A stretch of DNA of 41,334 nt from [Clostridium] symbiosum (GTDB lineage: Bacteria > Bacillota > Clostridia > Lachnospirales > Lachnospiraceae). Numbering within the stretch: the stretch's first letter is position 1; each line of letters opens with the position of its first letter. Below the pieces are notes generated by a model. That model worked only from the letters and a program-made list of their open reading frames with translations, was not told where the DNA came from and made no database searches. Shown piece after piece: positions 7,482 to 15,964 of the stretch. Where the stretch lies: contig JAETSN010000039.1 of NCBI GenBank assembly GCA_021769625.1, positions 1 through 41,334 of the forward strand. Reading direction: 5' to 3'. The translations under genes were made by a program, and so were the position numbers.

Positions 7482-8738
7482 TTATCTGTAAATAAACTGT
7501 ACCCTGCCAAAACCCACTTCATCTTCCGGCTCCAGCATCACTTTTTCATTCGGTTTCAGTCTCAGTCCGTTATGATAAGTACCGTTTGTTGAATTTAAAT
7601 CCTGCATCCAGAGATGTTCCTCCTCCGAAAAAAATCTGGCATGCATTCTGCTCACGGATGAATCCGAAATAATGCAGCTCACCAGTGATCTGTCTTTTCC
7701 CACCACGCAGGGCAGTCCCTCCAAAGATACTTTCTGCTGTCTGAACTTTCCGATCCCATATAATTTTTTCTCCTGATCTTGTCTGATATCCATATAAACT
7801 GTCTTTTCTTCTTCTGCTTCTTCTGTTTCGCCATATTCCGCCCTGTACGGTGATATATCCTCTTCCCAATATACTTCATCCGCCTTCTCAGGCTCTGTTT
7901 CCGCCGCTTTTTCCCGTCTTTTCTTTATCCGTGCATAAAGTAAAAGTACCGTCAGCAAAACCGTCAATGCGCTGCCCGGCAAAATAAATTCCCGCATGAT
8001 CCTTCCCATGAAAAAAGTAGCTGTTGCCGATGCTGCCCACAACAGGGTCAGCACTGTCGTAAGTCCCCTGTTCCCCGGCTTCTGCTCTGCTGCCGATTCA
8101 CTTTCCCCCGTTATCTCTTCCATTATCGTCTCCTCCTCTTCCCGATCCTCCGTGACCGGATCCCTCTCGATCTCCCACTCCGTCTCCTCTTTTTTTATCT
8201 CTTCCTTCTCTTCCTCCAAAAAAGAATCCGGGTACATTCTTCCTGCACATATTTCTTCATAAAAGCGGTATACCGTATCCGTTAATTTCCTGTCTGCATA
8301 ATCGATTTTCTCGACCAGAAACTCCGCAAAGCGCTCCCTCTCCTTTTCTGTCTCCTCCTTTTCCTTTCCCGGCATATATACAAATTCCCATTTCCGTTCT
8401 CCAAAATTCCAGAACAGGACTGTCGGTTCCAGGCAGATTCCGTCTCCCGGCAAAAACAGTTCCCTGCTCTGCTCTATCGCATCATGAAGCTGCCACATAA
8501 ATGTCTGAAAGGCCTCTCTATCTATTACTTTTTCCATATATATGGTTTCCATACTCTGCATGCCCGAAATTTTATAGTAAAGATAAGTCTGCCCGTCCAT
8601 CCTCCGCAATTCCATCTTTAAAAAACCTTCCGCCGCATTTTCCGTCAGCATACGCAAAGCAAAATCATTTTCCTCTCCCTCATAAGGGATCGTCAGATAA
8701 TTGCATTGCAGATCATTCACAAATTCAATCCCCCGCAT
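7482..8738 (-). CDS. FHA domain membrane protein (DUF6382-type N-terminus), last gene of pilus cluster
   Basis: A 418-residue protein. The first ~170 residues resemble the DUF6382 domain found ahead of FHA domains in Clostridia. A charged Glu-rich linker follows, then two hydrophobic helices (about 229-283). The C-terminal FHA domain (about 340-418) has the phosphothreonine-binding pattern SSVSRMHAR and LNSTNGTYHNG. It should read phosphorylated partners at the membrane. AGGAGG precedes the ATG by 10 nt and the start overlaps the upstream pseudopilin gene by 14 nt, tying it to the Tad operon. No Ser/Thr kinase or phosphatase gene is in the window. Confidence 0.88.
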   Translation of the reverse strand: MRGIEFVNDLQCNYLTIPYEGEENDFALRMLTENAAEGFLKMELRRMDGQTYLYYKISGMQSMETIYMEKVIDREAFQTFMWQLHDAIEQSRELFLPGDGICLEPTVLFWNFGERKWEFVYMPGKEKEETEKERERFAEFLVEKIDYADRKLTDTVYRFYEEICAGRMYPDSFLEEEKEEIKKEETEWEIERDPVTEDREEEETIMEEITGESESAAEQKPGNRGLTTVLTLLWAASATATFFMGRIMREFILPGSALTVLLTVLLLYARIKKRREKAAETEPEKADEVYWEEDISPYRAEYGETEEAEEEKTVYMDIRQDQEKKLYGIGKFRQQKVSLEGLPCVVGKDRSLVSCIISDSSVSRMHARFFSEEEHLWMQDLNSTNGTYHNGLRLKPNEKVMLEPEDEVGFGRVQFIYR

Positions 8739-9174
8739 ATTTTTCCATCCTCCTGCACATCCTGATAAATCCTACCGGATTGTTTCTCTCTGTCTCATAT
8801 TCCGCCGAATAAGCAAATACGCCCAGATTTTCTTCCTTCACCAGACGGTTCAGTATCGTGTTTACCCTGCCGCTTATTCTCATTTTTGCCTTATCATCTG
8901 ATATATAAAATTCTTTTTCCACAGCTCTGCTGAATAAAAGCTTTTTCTTTCCCGCAAGATCTCCCTTTTCCATCACTTTGCGGATCACCCTGGCCTCATC
9001 CGATTCCCTCTCCTCAGACACCCGCATCACGATTATCTTACAGTCCTGCTCTGCAATACATCTGTCATACAGAAAAAAACCCGCAAAGATCATAAAAAAC
9101 ATAGAAAACCATACCATCGGCATCAGCAAGGCCGCCTCCACTGTCATATATCCTTTTAATGTATTCTTTATCAT
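8725..9174 (-). CDS. TadE-like pseudopilin (minor pilin)
   Basis: A 149-residue single-pass protein whose N-terminus reads MIKNTLKGYMTVEAALLMP. A prepilin cleavage after Gly8 would place Glu at +5 of the mature protein, as in type IVb pilins and TadE. The hydrophobic helix follows directly. I chose 9174 because AAGGG lies 7 nt upstream and the motif begins here; the frame extends 21 codons further. It overlaps the FHA gene by 14 nt and follows a prepilin peptidase gene by 55 nt. Likely a minor pilin that primes or caps the Flp pilus. Confidence 0.82.
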   Translation of the reverse strand: MIKNTLKGYMTVEAALLMPMVWFSMFFMIFAGFFLYDRCIAEQDCKIIVMRVSEERESDEARVIRKVMEKGDLAGKKKLLFSRAVEKEFYISDDKAKMRISGRVNTILNRLVKEENLGVFAYSAEYETERNNPVGFIRMCRRMEKYAGD

Positions 9175-9229
9175 AATCACACCCTTTCCATGGCCTGCAC
9201 ACTTTGGGTGCAGACCGATATTCTTTTCC

Positions 9230-9664
9230 TCAAACATGATTACATACGACCTGCCACAACATCCCGGCCGATAAAAAAGGAAGAAAAGGCAAAGTTGTTT
9301 TTCGATCTGCCCTTTTCCCTGCCAGCAATATCATGCCGCAGACACTGAGCAGGATCAGTCCCCCCATAACCGCCCCGAGCAGGGTTCCCGCACTAACCAG
9401 GTTCCCCAAAACCGCAAGAGCGGCCGCATCGCCGTAACCTATCTGTTCTTTTGTCAGAAAAGCGAGTAAAAACGCTGTCATTCCGGGCAGCATATTATAC
9501 AATCTCTCTCTGGCCGGTATTTCTTCAAACACCAGAGACAGTCCTAAAAATAAAACGCCCGATACGACAAGCATTTTTACGGAAAGCCGTTTCTCCCTGA
9601 TATCCTGTATACTGCACAAAACCAGAAAGATCATTATTCCTGTTATCTTTATCATCCTTATCAT
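9230..9664 (-). CDS. Prepilin peptidase, TadV/CpaA type (A24 family), first of two
   Basis: A 144-residue polytopic membrane protein with the two catalytic aspartates of A24 aspartic peptidases: Asp21 in CSIQDIREKRL and Asp79 in GYGDAA (GxGD motif). It lacks the N-terminal methylase domain of PilD-type enzymes, as TadV does. GAGGG lies ahead of the first ATG. It sits between two TadE-like pseudopilins, both probable substrates. A second enzyme of the same family is encoded at the other end of the locus (17049-17489). Confidence 0.9.
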   Translation of the reverse strand: MIRMIKITGIMIFLVLCSIQDIREKRLSVKMLVVSGVLFLGLSLVFEEIPARERLYNMLPGMTAFLLAFLTKEQIGYGDAAALAVLGNLVSAGTLLGAVMGGLILLSVCGMILLAGKRADRKTTLPFLPFLSAGMLWQVVCNHV

Positions 9665-9697
9665 AAATCCCTCATCCTTTTCGCCGGATAGAAATAC

Positions 9698-10534
9698 TTA
9701 TCCGCCGCCGCACTTACTGCAGGCGCTTCTTCCGCCTGCTTCACTTAATTTCACTTCATAGATCGTCCGCTTTAGTCCTGAACATACCAGACTGGTATGA
9801 TAGTTTGTTCCGTAATCCGTTATGTACCGGTTTTCACCCCCTGCCATATCATCGCACAGAGGGCACTCATGGTAGACCGCTCCGCTTTCATTTCTGGCGT
9901 TCTCCAGTTCACCTGACTGAATACTCCGGATACTGGGATTCAGGTAACTGCATTCCCGGTTTTTGTGATAGACCGTCCCGGTCTTTGTAATATAGACATA
10001 GATTTCGTCCTGCCCTTCCGCGTTCTGCCTATTCTCCGGTACATAGCCGATCCAGGCATGTCCGCAGTAATGGTTTTCTATTTCTTTTGATACCGGGGTG
10101 AGAGATGTGAACAGCGGATGAACGCGGTATTTGCAGCCAATGCTGATCACACCGGTTTCATCTGTCATGCTTTCCACCCAAAAGCCGCTCTTTCCGCCGC
10201 TGACTATCTTTTCCCAGACCGGATAATCCCCGAGATCTTTTACGATTTCCGCATTGCCAGACAGGGCGGCAAATACCGTCCCCATCCGGGCGGGATCTAT
10301 TTCTTCTGAAGAAGCCGAAATATGTTCAGCCGCCTCTTTTAAATAGAAATATTTTGCCGCCCTTCTCCCTTCATCCCATAGGCTTTCCGCCACACTGCTG
10401 TGGATCCGATATACTTCTATGAGCGAAAGCACATTCATCAGCAGCATGATAAATACCGGCAGGATCAATGATGCCTCCACTGTCATCACCGCATTAAGTT
10501 TTTTCCCGATGTCGCTTTTTTTTGCTTCCTTCAT
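9698..10534 (-). CDS. TadE-like pseudopilin with two C-terminal metal-binding-like repeats
   Basis: A 278-residue protein. The N-terminus has a prepilin-like VMTVEASLILP segment placing Glu at +5 if cleaved after Ala, then a helix. The C-terminal half holds two copies of a Y-H-x4-C-x2-L ... C-x2-C pattern: VYHKNRECSYL with CPLC, and NYHTSLVCSGL with CSKC. This HCCC layout resembles the small Ada-like zinc domain found at the ends of some secreted nucleases, so each copy probably binds zinc outside the cell. The ATG at 10534 follows GAGGCGGG; a TTG six codons earlier is possible. It lies between a long hairpin (10573-10720) and the prepilin peptidase gene. Confidence 0.78.
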   Translation of the reverse strand: MKEAKKSDIGKKLNAVMTVEASLILPVFIMLLMNVLSLIEVYRIHSSVAESLWDEGRRAAKYFYLKEAAEHISASSEEIDPARMGTVFAALSGNAEIVKDLGDYPVWEKIVSGGKSGFWVESMTDETGVISIGCKYRVHPLFTSLTPVSKEIENHYCGHAWIGYVPENRQNAEGQDEIYVYITKTGTVYHKNRECSYLNPSIRSIQSGELENARNESGAVYHECPLCDDMAGGENRYITDYGTNYHTSLVCSGLKRTIYEVKLSEAGGRSACSKCGGG

Positions 10535-10572
10535 TTGTGAATCCCGCCTCAAAGATAACCTTTTTTGAAACT

Positions 10573-10720
10573 GAGAAAAGGGCAGATAACAACAGCTTTT
10601 TGTTTATTGGGGAATTTTGATGAAAATATGAGCCTTTGCCCGGAGAGATTTTTATATGATTTTTATAGTATATTTTCACGTATTTTATCACAAAAAGCTG
10701 CTGTTATCCGCCCTTTTCTC
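10573..10720 (-). repeat. 31-bp inverted repeat (long hairpin) inside the pilus operon
   Basis: Two 31-nt arms, 10573-10603 and 10690-10720, are inverted copies with two mismatches; an 86-nt AT-rich segment lies between them. In the minus-strand RNA both mismatches are G-U pairs, so the operon transcript could form an uninterrupted 31-bp stem, while plus-strand RNA would have A-C mismatches. It fills the space between the DUF5702 gene and the second-half pilus genes. It could be a processing or attenuation element, or a MITE-like insertion with terminal inverted repeats. Confidence 0.8.
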
Positions 10721-10725
10721 CATTT

Positions 10726-12186
10726 TTAATAGTAATACGCCCTGAGAAAAGAACATTTTCCGCCGCTGTCATCTTTAAACTCTGCTGCCGCCCGAAATCC
10801 GCTGACACAGCCGTCCATACGGAAATTTTCATTATAGGCCGTCTTCCTGATATCCATCTCCATGACATCCATCATGGAAAACAATAATTCATTTTCTTTT
10901 TTTGTGAGAATAAACATGGACAGATACTGCTGATAGCTTAATCCTCTTGATGAATCTTTAGAAACAGCACTTCCCTTAAAATCCAAAATGCTTCCAAGAC
11001 TTGTCTGCCAGTCCGATGCAGATTTTAAAACCGGCACTTTTCCGCCCGATAATAAAAGTTTTACGTCCTGAACACTTTCTATATAGGCCCAGGCAAAAAG
11101 AATGGATGTCTCCAGCAGCGGCTGCAGATAGGGTGCTACCGTCACCGCCGCAACGGATGCCGCCATCGCGGATATTTCTGCCCTTTTTGCCGCATCTCCA
11201 TACAGATACGCCGCATTGGCGGCTTCCCGGAACAGCAGCAGTTTATTCACCACCGCTTTCAGGTTTTCCATATCCGTCCCTTTTCCCTCAAGCAGATATT
11301 CCACCTGATAGTCCAGTCCCGCGTTCTCTTTCTCCTGTCCGAAATATCCGAACTTCTGAAAAATATAGGCATCCAGAAGGACTTTTTCTTTCGCTTCTGT
11401 AAAAGCGCCGTCCTTCTCCATCCTTTCCTGCAATACCCCCGTTCCCCGCAAGATGTCCTGACGATAGGACAGATATTCCTCCAGCGAAACCCCCTTGCTG
11501 GAAATCTCTGCGGGATCGCTGATCACAAGACTCAGGATTCCTTTATTTCTCAATTCATTTACATAGGCCGCAGGATTTTCGATCGGGACCTCTTCTTCCT
11601 CTTCTATCATCTCTGTTTTTCCGGTTTCCAGATAATATCTCTTTTTCGTCACTTTTCTTACCGGCGGCGGCTCGCTTGCAAGTCTTTTTTCATTTTCGTC
11701 CCGCTGTCTCAACAGCGCATCCTCCGATATCTGCTCCCGCCCGTCCGCCCCGAATTCCGTAAACAGATTCTCCAGCGCATCCAGCCCGAAATAGTTTTCC
11801 TCATATTCCACTATCTGCCGTTTCAAAACCTGCCCTCCCTGGTCCGCGGCGATCTCCGCATCCTGGATCCCGATGAGCTCCAGTCCTGCATCCGTCAGAT
11901 TTGTATTTCGCAGATTTCTATCCGCATAGCCTTTTACATGTTCACCGATGGCTTCCACCGCCGGATGGCTGCTGCCATAGGAAGTGTCTATAAAAAACAG
12001 ATCATACTGTTTTAACAGTTCCTGATGATATTCCGCCAGAGCCGACCATCCCGCCGTATCAAGTGCAAGTTCTTCCTCCATACGTATTGTATTTTTCCTG
12101 ACTCCCGCGATCAGCACCATGATGACCGACAGTAAGGCCGTGAGAGAAAGCGCCAGATAAATCGTCAGATATGCTTTTGTTTTCAT
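10726..12186 (-). CDS. DUF5702-type membrane protein of the pilus locus
   Basis: A 486-residue protein with one N-terminal transmembrane helix (about 5-28) and a long extracytoplasmic part with alternating helical and charged segments. The pattern, MKTKAYLTIYLALSLTALLS then a long exposed domain, fits the DUF5702 family, which I know from Clostridial Tad loci; its function is not established. The ATG at 12186 comes 1 nt after the pilin stop codon, implying coupling. The frame could also begin at a TTG at 12222 inside the pilin gene, but that has no ribosome binding site. A TadG-like role, a large minor pilin component, is possible. Confidence 0.72.
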   Translation of the reverse strand: MKTKAYLTIYLALSLTALLSVIMVLIAGVRKNTIRMEEELALDTAGWSALAEYHQELLKQYDLFFIDTSYGSSHPAVEAIGEHVKGYADRNLRNTNLTDAGLELIGIQDAEIAADQGGQVLKRQIVEYEENYFGLDALENLFTEFGADGREQISEDALLRQRDENEKRLASEPPPVRKVTKKRYYLETGKTEMIEEEEEVPIENPAAYVNELRNKGILSLVISDPAEISSKGVSLEEYLSYRQDILRGTGVLQERMEKDGAFTEAKEKVLLDAYIFQKFGYFGQEKENAGLDYQVEYLLEGKGTDMENLKAVVNKLLLFREAANAAYLYGDAAKRAEISAMAASVAAVTVAPYLQPLLETSILFAWAYIESVQDVKLLLSGGKVPVLKSASDWQTSLGSILDFKGSAVSKDSSRGLSYQQYLSMFILTKKENELLFSMMDVMEMDIRKTAYNENFRMDGCVSGFRAAAEFKDDSGGKCSFLRAYYY

Positions 12187-12187
12187 A

Positions 12188-12361
12188 TCAGATACTGCTG
12201 CTTTGAGACGAGATCTTTTCAAAGATATTATTGACTATCTGGGTTAACTGTGTCTTGAAGATAATGACAAGGCCGATCAGCACCACGATGATCAGAATAA
12301 CCTCCACGGTTCCCATCCCGTCCTCTTCCTTCCAAAAATTTTTTAATGTCTTTTTCGTCAT
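12188..12361 (-). CDS. Flp1-family type IVb pilin
   Basis: This short 57-residue gene encodes MTKKTLKNFWKEEDG, then MGTVEVILIIVVLIGLVII and a polar tail. Cleavage after Gly15 leaves a mature pilin with Glu at +5, exactly the Flp/type IVb signature. AGGAGGT precedes the ATG by 8 nt, the strongest ribosome binding site in the cluster, fitting an abundant product. Its place between TadC and the DUF5702 protein matches Gram-positive Tad loci. It should be the major structural subunit of the pilus, processed by one of the two prepilin peptidases. Confidence 0.9.
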   Translation of the reverse strand: MTKKTLKNFWKEEDGMGTVEVILIIVVLIGLVIIFKTQLTQIVNNIFEKISSQSSSI

Positions 12362-12393
12362 TTTCCTTACCTCCTTTTTCTTTTTTTATCTGC

Positions 12394-13752
12394 TTAAAAT
12401 GTCATAAACGCCGGCAGCAGGATCATCAGCATCACGACACAGAGCATCATCATCATGGGAAGCAGCAGTTTCGTCCCCGCTTCCTCCCCTGCCTTTCTTG
12501 CGGCATTTTTTCTCTCTTCAAATGCCAGCCTGCTTTCCTCTTTTAACAGCGGCCCTAACTTTGTACTCCCTTTCCTCAAATTCTGGGTGAGCAATGCGGA
12601 AAATTTACTGTAAAGCTGTATGCCGCATCTCTTGCCAAAGCGCTCATAGGCGGACATTTCAGATATTCCGCTCTTCATTTCCTTTCCAGCTATCTGCATC
12701 TCCTCATACGCATGATTTCTTTTTCCGCCGGACTTTCTTTTTTCATAATCGACACAGATCTTCTCCCATGCCGTTCTGACTGTCATGCCCGCTCCCAGAT
12801 AGATCGACAGCTTGCTGACCACTTCCGGATAGGCAAGGCGCATCTGAATATCCCGTTTTTTCTTTTCCTTATCGAGATCTCCATCTTTCAGAAAATACAC
12901 CGCCGCTGCCGCACATAATGTCAGAAAAAGCACCGTGACCCAGGTTTTACTTTTCAGACTTTCCCATCGCAGTTTCCTCCCTTCCAGTTCCGATGGCAGC
13001 AGCAGTATTTCCTGCTCTCTGCTTTGTTCCTCCCCCTTCTGTACTGATTCAAGAAGCCTTTGTTCCTCCGCCTTTTCCTCTGTCAGCGTCTCCGGATATA
13101 TCTGTATATAAAACAGATACTCCGCCCGGAAATCTTCATAGGTAAAGATCGCGTTCAGTCCTGTCGCCGCTCCTTCCTGCGGAATTTCTGCCTTCTGCAA
13201 TTTTCCTTCCGAATCAATATAACGGTAATTCAGACTTTCCCACTCGATCCGAAAGGGATATCCCTGCATCTCTGATACCAGACATAAGTCCCTGTCCACA
13301 TGCTCCAGAGAACCGTTCTCCCCGCATACAGCCTTTTCCAGTTCTTTCACTGCCTCTTCATACAGTTCCTCAAGCTGTTCTTTACTGTAAAGCCTCCTGT
13401 TTACCTCCAGAACCATTTCATGCTCCGCCCTGTCATCTACCGTTACTTTTACCGGTATTTTCTGCGTATTTCCATTATAGCCCTGCCGGCAGATCCGATT
13501 ATCCTTTATCGGCGGCTGCATCATTTCCGATAGGAACAGTCCGGCCGCGAGAAAAACGCCCAATATCATGATCAGCATAGACAACCGTATTTTCTGTATG
13601 TAAAACTCTCTTGCCTTTTCCTTTCCGGAGAACGGATAAAGCCTTTCCATATCTTCTTTCACCCGTCCGGAAAACAGCCTGCCGCTCTTATCCTTTTCTA
13701 TAAACCGGATATATATTTTTTCTGCCGCTCTATATAAAAAATCCTTTTTCAT
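12394..13752 (-). CDS. TadC-like pilus platform protein (type II secretion F family) with large exposed insert
   Basis: A 452-residue membrane protein. Helix 1 is at about 56-75 and helix 2 at about 269-287. The cytoplasmic GspF/TadC-type segment (YPEVVSKLSIYLGAGMTVRTAW, about 309-425) follows, then a final Met-rich helix (429-449). With TadB it should form the membrane platform turned by the TadA ATPase. Unusual is the ~190-residue domain between helices 1 and 2, predicted to face outside, which ordinary TadC proteins of about 300 residues lack. The ribosome binding site is poor, and 225 nt of non-coding sequence separates it from tadB. Confidence 0.85.
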   Translation of the reverse strand: MKKDFLYRAAEKIYIRFIEKDKSGRLFSGRVKEDMERLYPFSGKEKAREFYIQKIRLSMLIMILGVFLAAGLFLSEMMQPPIKDNRICRQGYNGNTQKIPVKVTVDDRAEHEMVLEVNRRLYSKEQLEELYEEAVKELEKAVCGENGSLEHVDRDLCLVSEMQGYPFRIEWESLNYRYIDSEGKLQKAEIPQEGAATGLNAIFTYEDFRAEYLFYIQIYPETLTEEKAEEQRLLESVQKGEEQSREQEILLLPSELEGRKLRWESLKSKTWVTVLFLTLCAAAAVYFLKDGDLDKEKKKRDIQMRLAYPEVVSKLSIYLGAGMTVRTAWEKICVDYEKRKSGGKRNHAYEEMQIAGKEMKSGISEMSAYERFGKRCGIQLYSKFSALLTQNLRKGSTKLGPLLKEESRLAFEERKNAARKAGEEAGTKLLLPMMMMLCVVMLMILLPAFMTF

Positions 13753-13977
13753 ATGTCTGTCGCTTTCTTTTATCTGTTATTTTTATCTGCTGTCTTTATC
13801 TGTTATCTCTGTTCGTTTTACTGTCTTAAACCTCACATCTTTTCTTTTATTTTGTCCGATCTTCCACACAGCATATGAAAATCTTCCTCCTGTATTTATC
13901 CGAAAAATTCCTGCATATTTCAAAGAACCACAACTTTCGCACCAGACACGGAAAAAGGATTTTTTATCAAAATTAAT
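13753..13977 (-). other. Intra-operon gap with mini-ORF and AGATAA repeats
   Basis: This 225-nt gap between tadB and the TadC gene holds no full gene. A textbook AGGAGG precedes an ATG at 13874 that opens a 13-codon frame (13833-13874, MLCGRSDKIKEKM). Further downstream the short unit ACAGATAA/GCAGATAA occurs three times. Either a gene has decayed here, leaving its start, or the short frame acts as a leader peptide. Confidence 0.5.
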
Positions 13978-14760
13978 TCAAACCTGTATCTGCGTTATTT
14001 TCATTCCCAGCATATAAGCCGTCACATAGACAGCCAGACACATCGTCATAACTGCTCTTCCGGCCGGCGTTGTGTACAGCGGATCAAAATATCCGCCGGA
14101 AGCTATGCTCACATAACATATGATCACAAACGGGATCACCGACATAATATTCTGCTCAAACTTCTTCGCGGAGATCAGCACCTGGATTTCTTTTTCCACC
14201 TCTATCTTTTCTCCGATCATCCCTGCCGTCTCATAAATGATCTCGGTCAGATTGCCGCTGCTTCTCTTGGCGATATAAAACACATCCGCAAACTCCTGTA
14301 TTTCTTCCAATCCGGCTCTTTGCGCAAACTGTTCCGTCAGCGTTTCAATGCTGATCCCGTTTGCAAGGCCCTGCACGATCTTATATAGTTCCTGATAGAT
14401 CAGGGACTCCTTTCCGTGCAGCATCTTCATTTCCTGAAGAGTTTCCCGAAAAGCATTTTCCACGGCATATCCGGCACGCAGATTTGCCCCGATCGACAGG
14501 ATCGCATCCTTAAACTCATTCCGAAGCTGTTCCTTTTTTCGTTTTTCTTTCCTTTTTTCCATCGCCGTAAGATAAAATATCCCGACGGGAAGCATAAAAG
14601 GAATGGCTTTGAAAGATTTATAAAAAAACAATCCGAAAAATGCGATCACACCCGCCGCCTGCAGCGTAGCGCTTATTTTATCCCCTTTGGTAAAGCTGCT
14701 CTCTGATCCATATATCTTTCTACACCAACGGAATACCCGCCGCCTGCAATTTTGCCACAT
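13978..14760 (-). CDS. tadB: TadB-like pilus platform protein (type II secretion F family)
   Basis: A 260-residue protein with hydrophobic helices near residues 35-65 and two near the C-terminus. The GspF/TadB domain runs in between: FKDAILSIGANLRAGYAVENAF, then EIQEFADVFYIAKRSSGNLTEII. It pairs with TadC to form the inner-membrane platform. I chose 14760 because AGAGGG lies 9 nt upstream; the frame is open to 14811. It overlaps the end of tadA by 41 nt, so the two are coupled. Confidence 0.87.
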   Translation of the reverse strand: MWQNCRRRVFRWCRKIYGSESSFTKGDKISATLQAAGVIAFFGLFFYKSFKAIPFMLPVGIFYLTAMEKRKEKRKKEQLRNEFKDAILSIGANLRAGYAVENAFRETLQEMKMLHGKESLIYQELYKIVQGLANGISIETLTEQFAQRAGLEEIQEFADVFYIAKRSSGNLTEIIYETAGMIGEKIEVEKEIQVLISAKKFEQNIMSVIPFVIICYVSIASGGYFDPLYTTPAGRAVMTMCLAVYVTAYMLGMKITQIQV

Positions 14761-15943
14761 TTTCAAGTTCCCTCTCTTTTTCCAGCCTTTCGCTTTCATA
14801 GTGATATACAAAGATCGGCCTCAGCCTGATCTCCTGTTTCTCATAACCGCAGACCTCCGTGATCTCCAGCACTTTTCTGCTTTTATCCCGCATCCTGCCC
14901 AGATGTATGATGATATCCAGTGCCGAGGCGATCTGCTGTCTGATCGCCGCCACCGGCAGATCCATTCCCATCAGCACCATCGTCTCAAGCCTGCTGAGCA
15001 TATCCGATGCACTGTTGGCATGTCCTGTCGAAAGTGAACCGTCATGTCCCGTGTTCATCGCCTGCAGCAGATCTACCGCTTCCGCTCCCCTGACCTCTCC
15101 GACCACGATCCTGTCCGGCCTCATGCGGAGCGCAGTTTTGATCAGATCCCGTATCGTGACCGGAAGACAGCCTTCCGCGTTGGCGTTCCTCGTCTCGAGG
15201 CGCACCAGGTTTTTTACGGATACCAACTGCAGTTCCGCGCTGTCCTCGATCGTGATCACCCTCTCCTCAGGGGGAATAAAATTTGACAGCGCGTTCAAAA
15301 ATGTGGTCTTCCCGGAGCCCGTCCCCCCGCTGATCAGAATATTATAGCCTCCCAGCACCAGTTTTTTCAGGAACCGGCTGTGATCCTCCTCCAGTGCGCC
15401 GAGTTTTATCAGTTTTTCCATATCCATCGGTCTTTCCGGAAATTTCCGAATCGTGACGATCGGACCGTTCAACGCGATCGGTTTCAGCACCACATTCACC
15501 CTGGAACCGTTCGTCAGTCTGGCATCCACGATCGGAGAAGCTTCGTTTACCACCCTGTTGCAGCATGCTGTTATCTGCTGAATGATATTATTCAGTTTTT
15601 CTTCCGACTCAAAACCGTTTTCCCAGCGGGAGAGTTTCCCATCCTGCTCGATAAAAATATCATCCTTCCCGTTTATCATGATCTCGGTTATCCGCGGATC
15701 TTCTATCAGTTCCTGCAAAATATCGAGCTGCCTCATAGCCCTGAAGATCTCTTTCCGCATATGTTCTTTTTCTTCCAGCCACATTCTCTGTTTGAAAGAC
15801 CTGATCCGTATCTTCTCATCGATGATCTCCAGCAGCTCCTCCTCATCCAGTTCTTTTGAAAAATCAAGTTCCTGCAGCAGCTCCCTTTGCAGATCCCTCT
15901 TGATCTCCTGATAAATCTCTCTTCTCGTTTTTCTGTTTTCCAT
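14720..15943 (-). CDS. tadA: TadA/CpaF-type pilus assembly ATPase
   Basis: The 407-residue secretion ATPase has a Walker A motif GGTGSGKT at 206-213, an Asp box (VITIEDSAEL), a Walker B-region VVGEVRGAEAVDLLQAMNTGH with the His box GSLSTGHANS, and the N-terminal ITEIMINGKDDIFIEQDGKL domain typical of CpaF. It drives pilus extension and possibly retraction from the cytosolic face. AAAGGAAA precedes the ATG. It follows the TadZ gene by 21 nt and overlaps tadB. Confidence 0.95.
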   Translation of the reverse strand: MENRKTRREIYQEIKRDLQRELLQELDFSKELDEEELLEIIDEKIRIRSFKQRMWLEEKEHMRKEIFRAMRQLDILQELIEDPRITEIMINGKDDIFIEQDGKLSRWENGFESEEKLNNIIQQITACCNRVVNEASPIVDARLTNGSRVNVVLKPIALNGPIVTIRKFPERPMDMEKLIKLGALEEDHSRFLKKLVLGGYNILISGGTGSGKTTFLNALSNFIPPEERVITIEDSAELQLVSVKNLVRLETRNANAEGCLPVTIRDLIKTALRMRPDRIVVGEVRGAEAVDLLQAMNTGHDGSLSTGHANSASDMLSRLETMVLMGMDLPVAAIRQQIASALDIIIHLGRMRDKSRKVLEITEVCGYEKQEIRLRPIFVYHYESERLEKERELENVAKLQAAGIPLV

Positions 15944-15964
15944 TTCTGTTTCCTTTCTTTTTCC

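Noticed and set aside
13753-13800. A possible CRISPR-like repeat cluster (TTATCTG units)
   Set aside because: Only three short imperfect units of 8-9 nt with no spacers of regular length.
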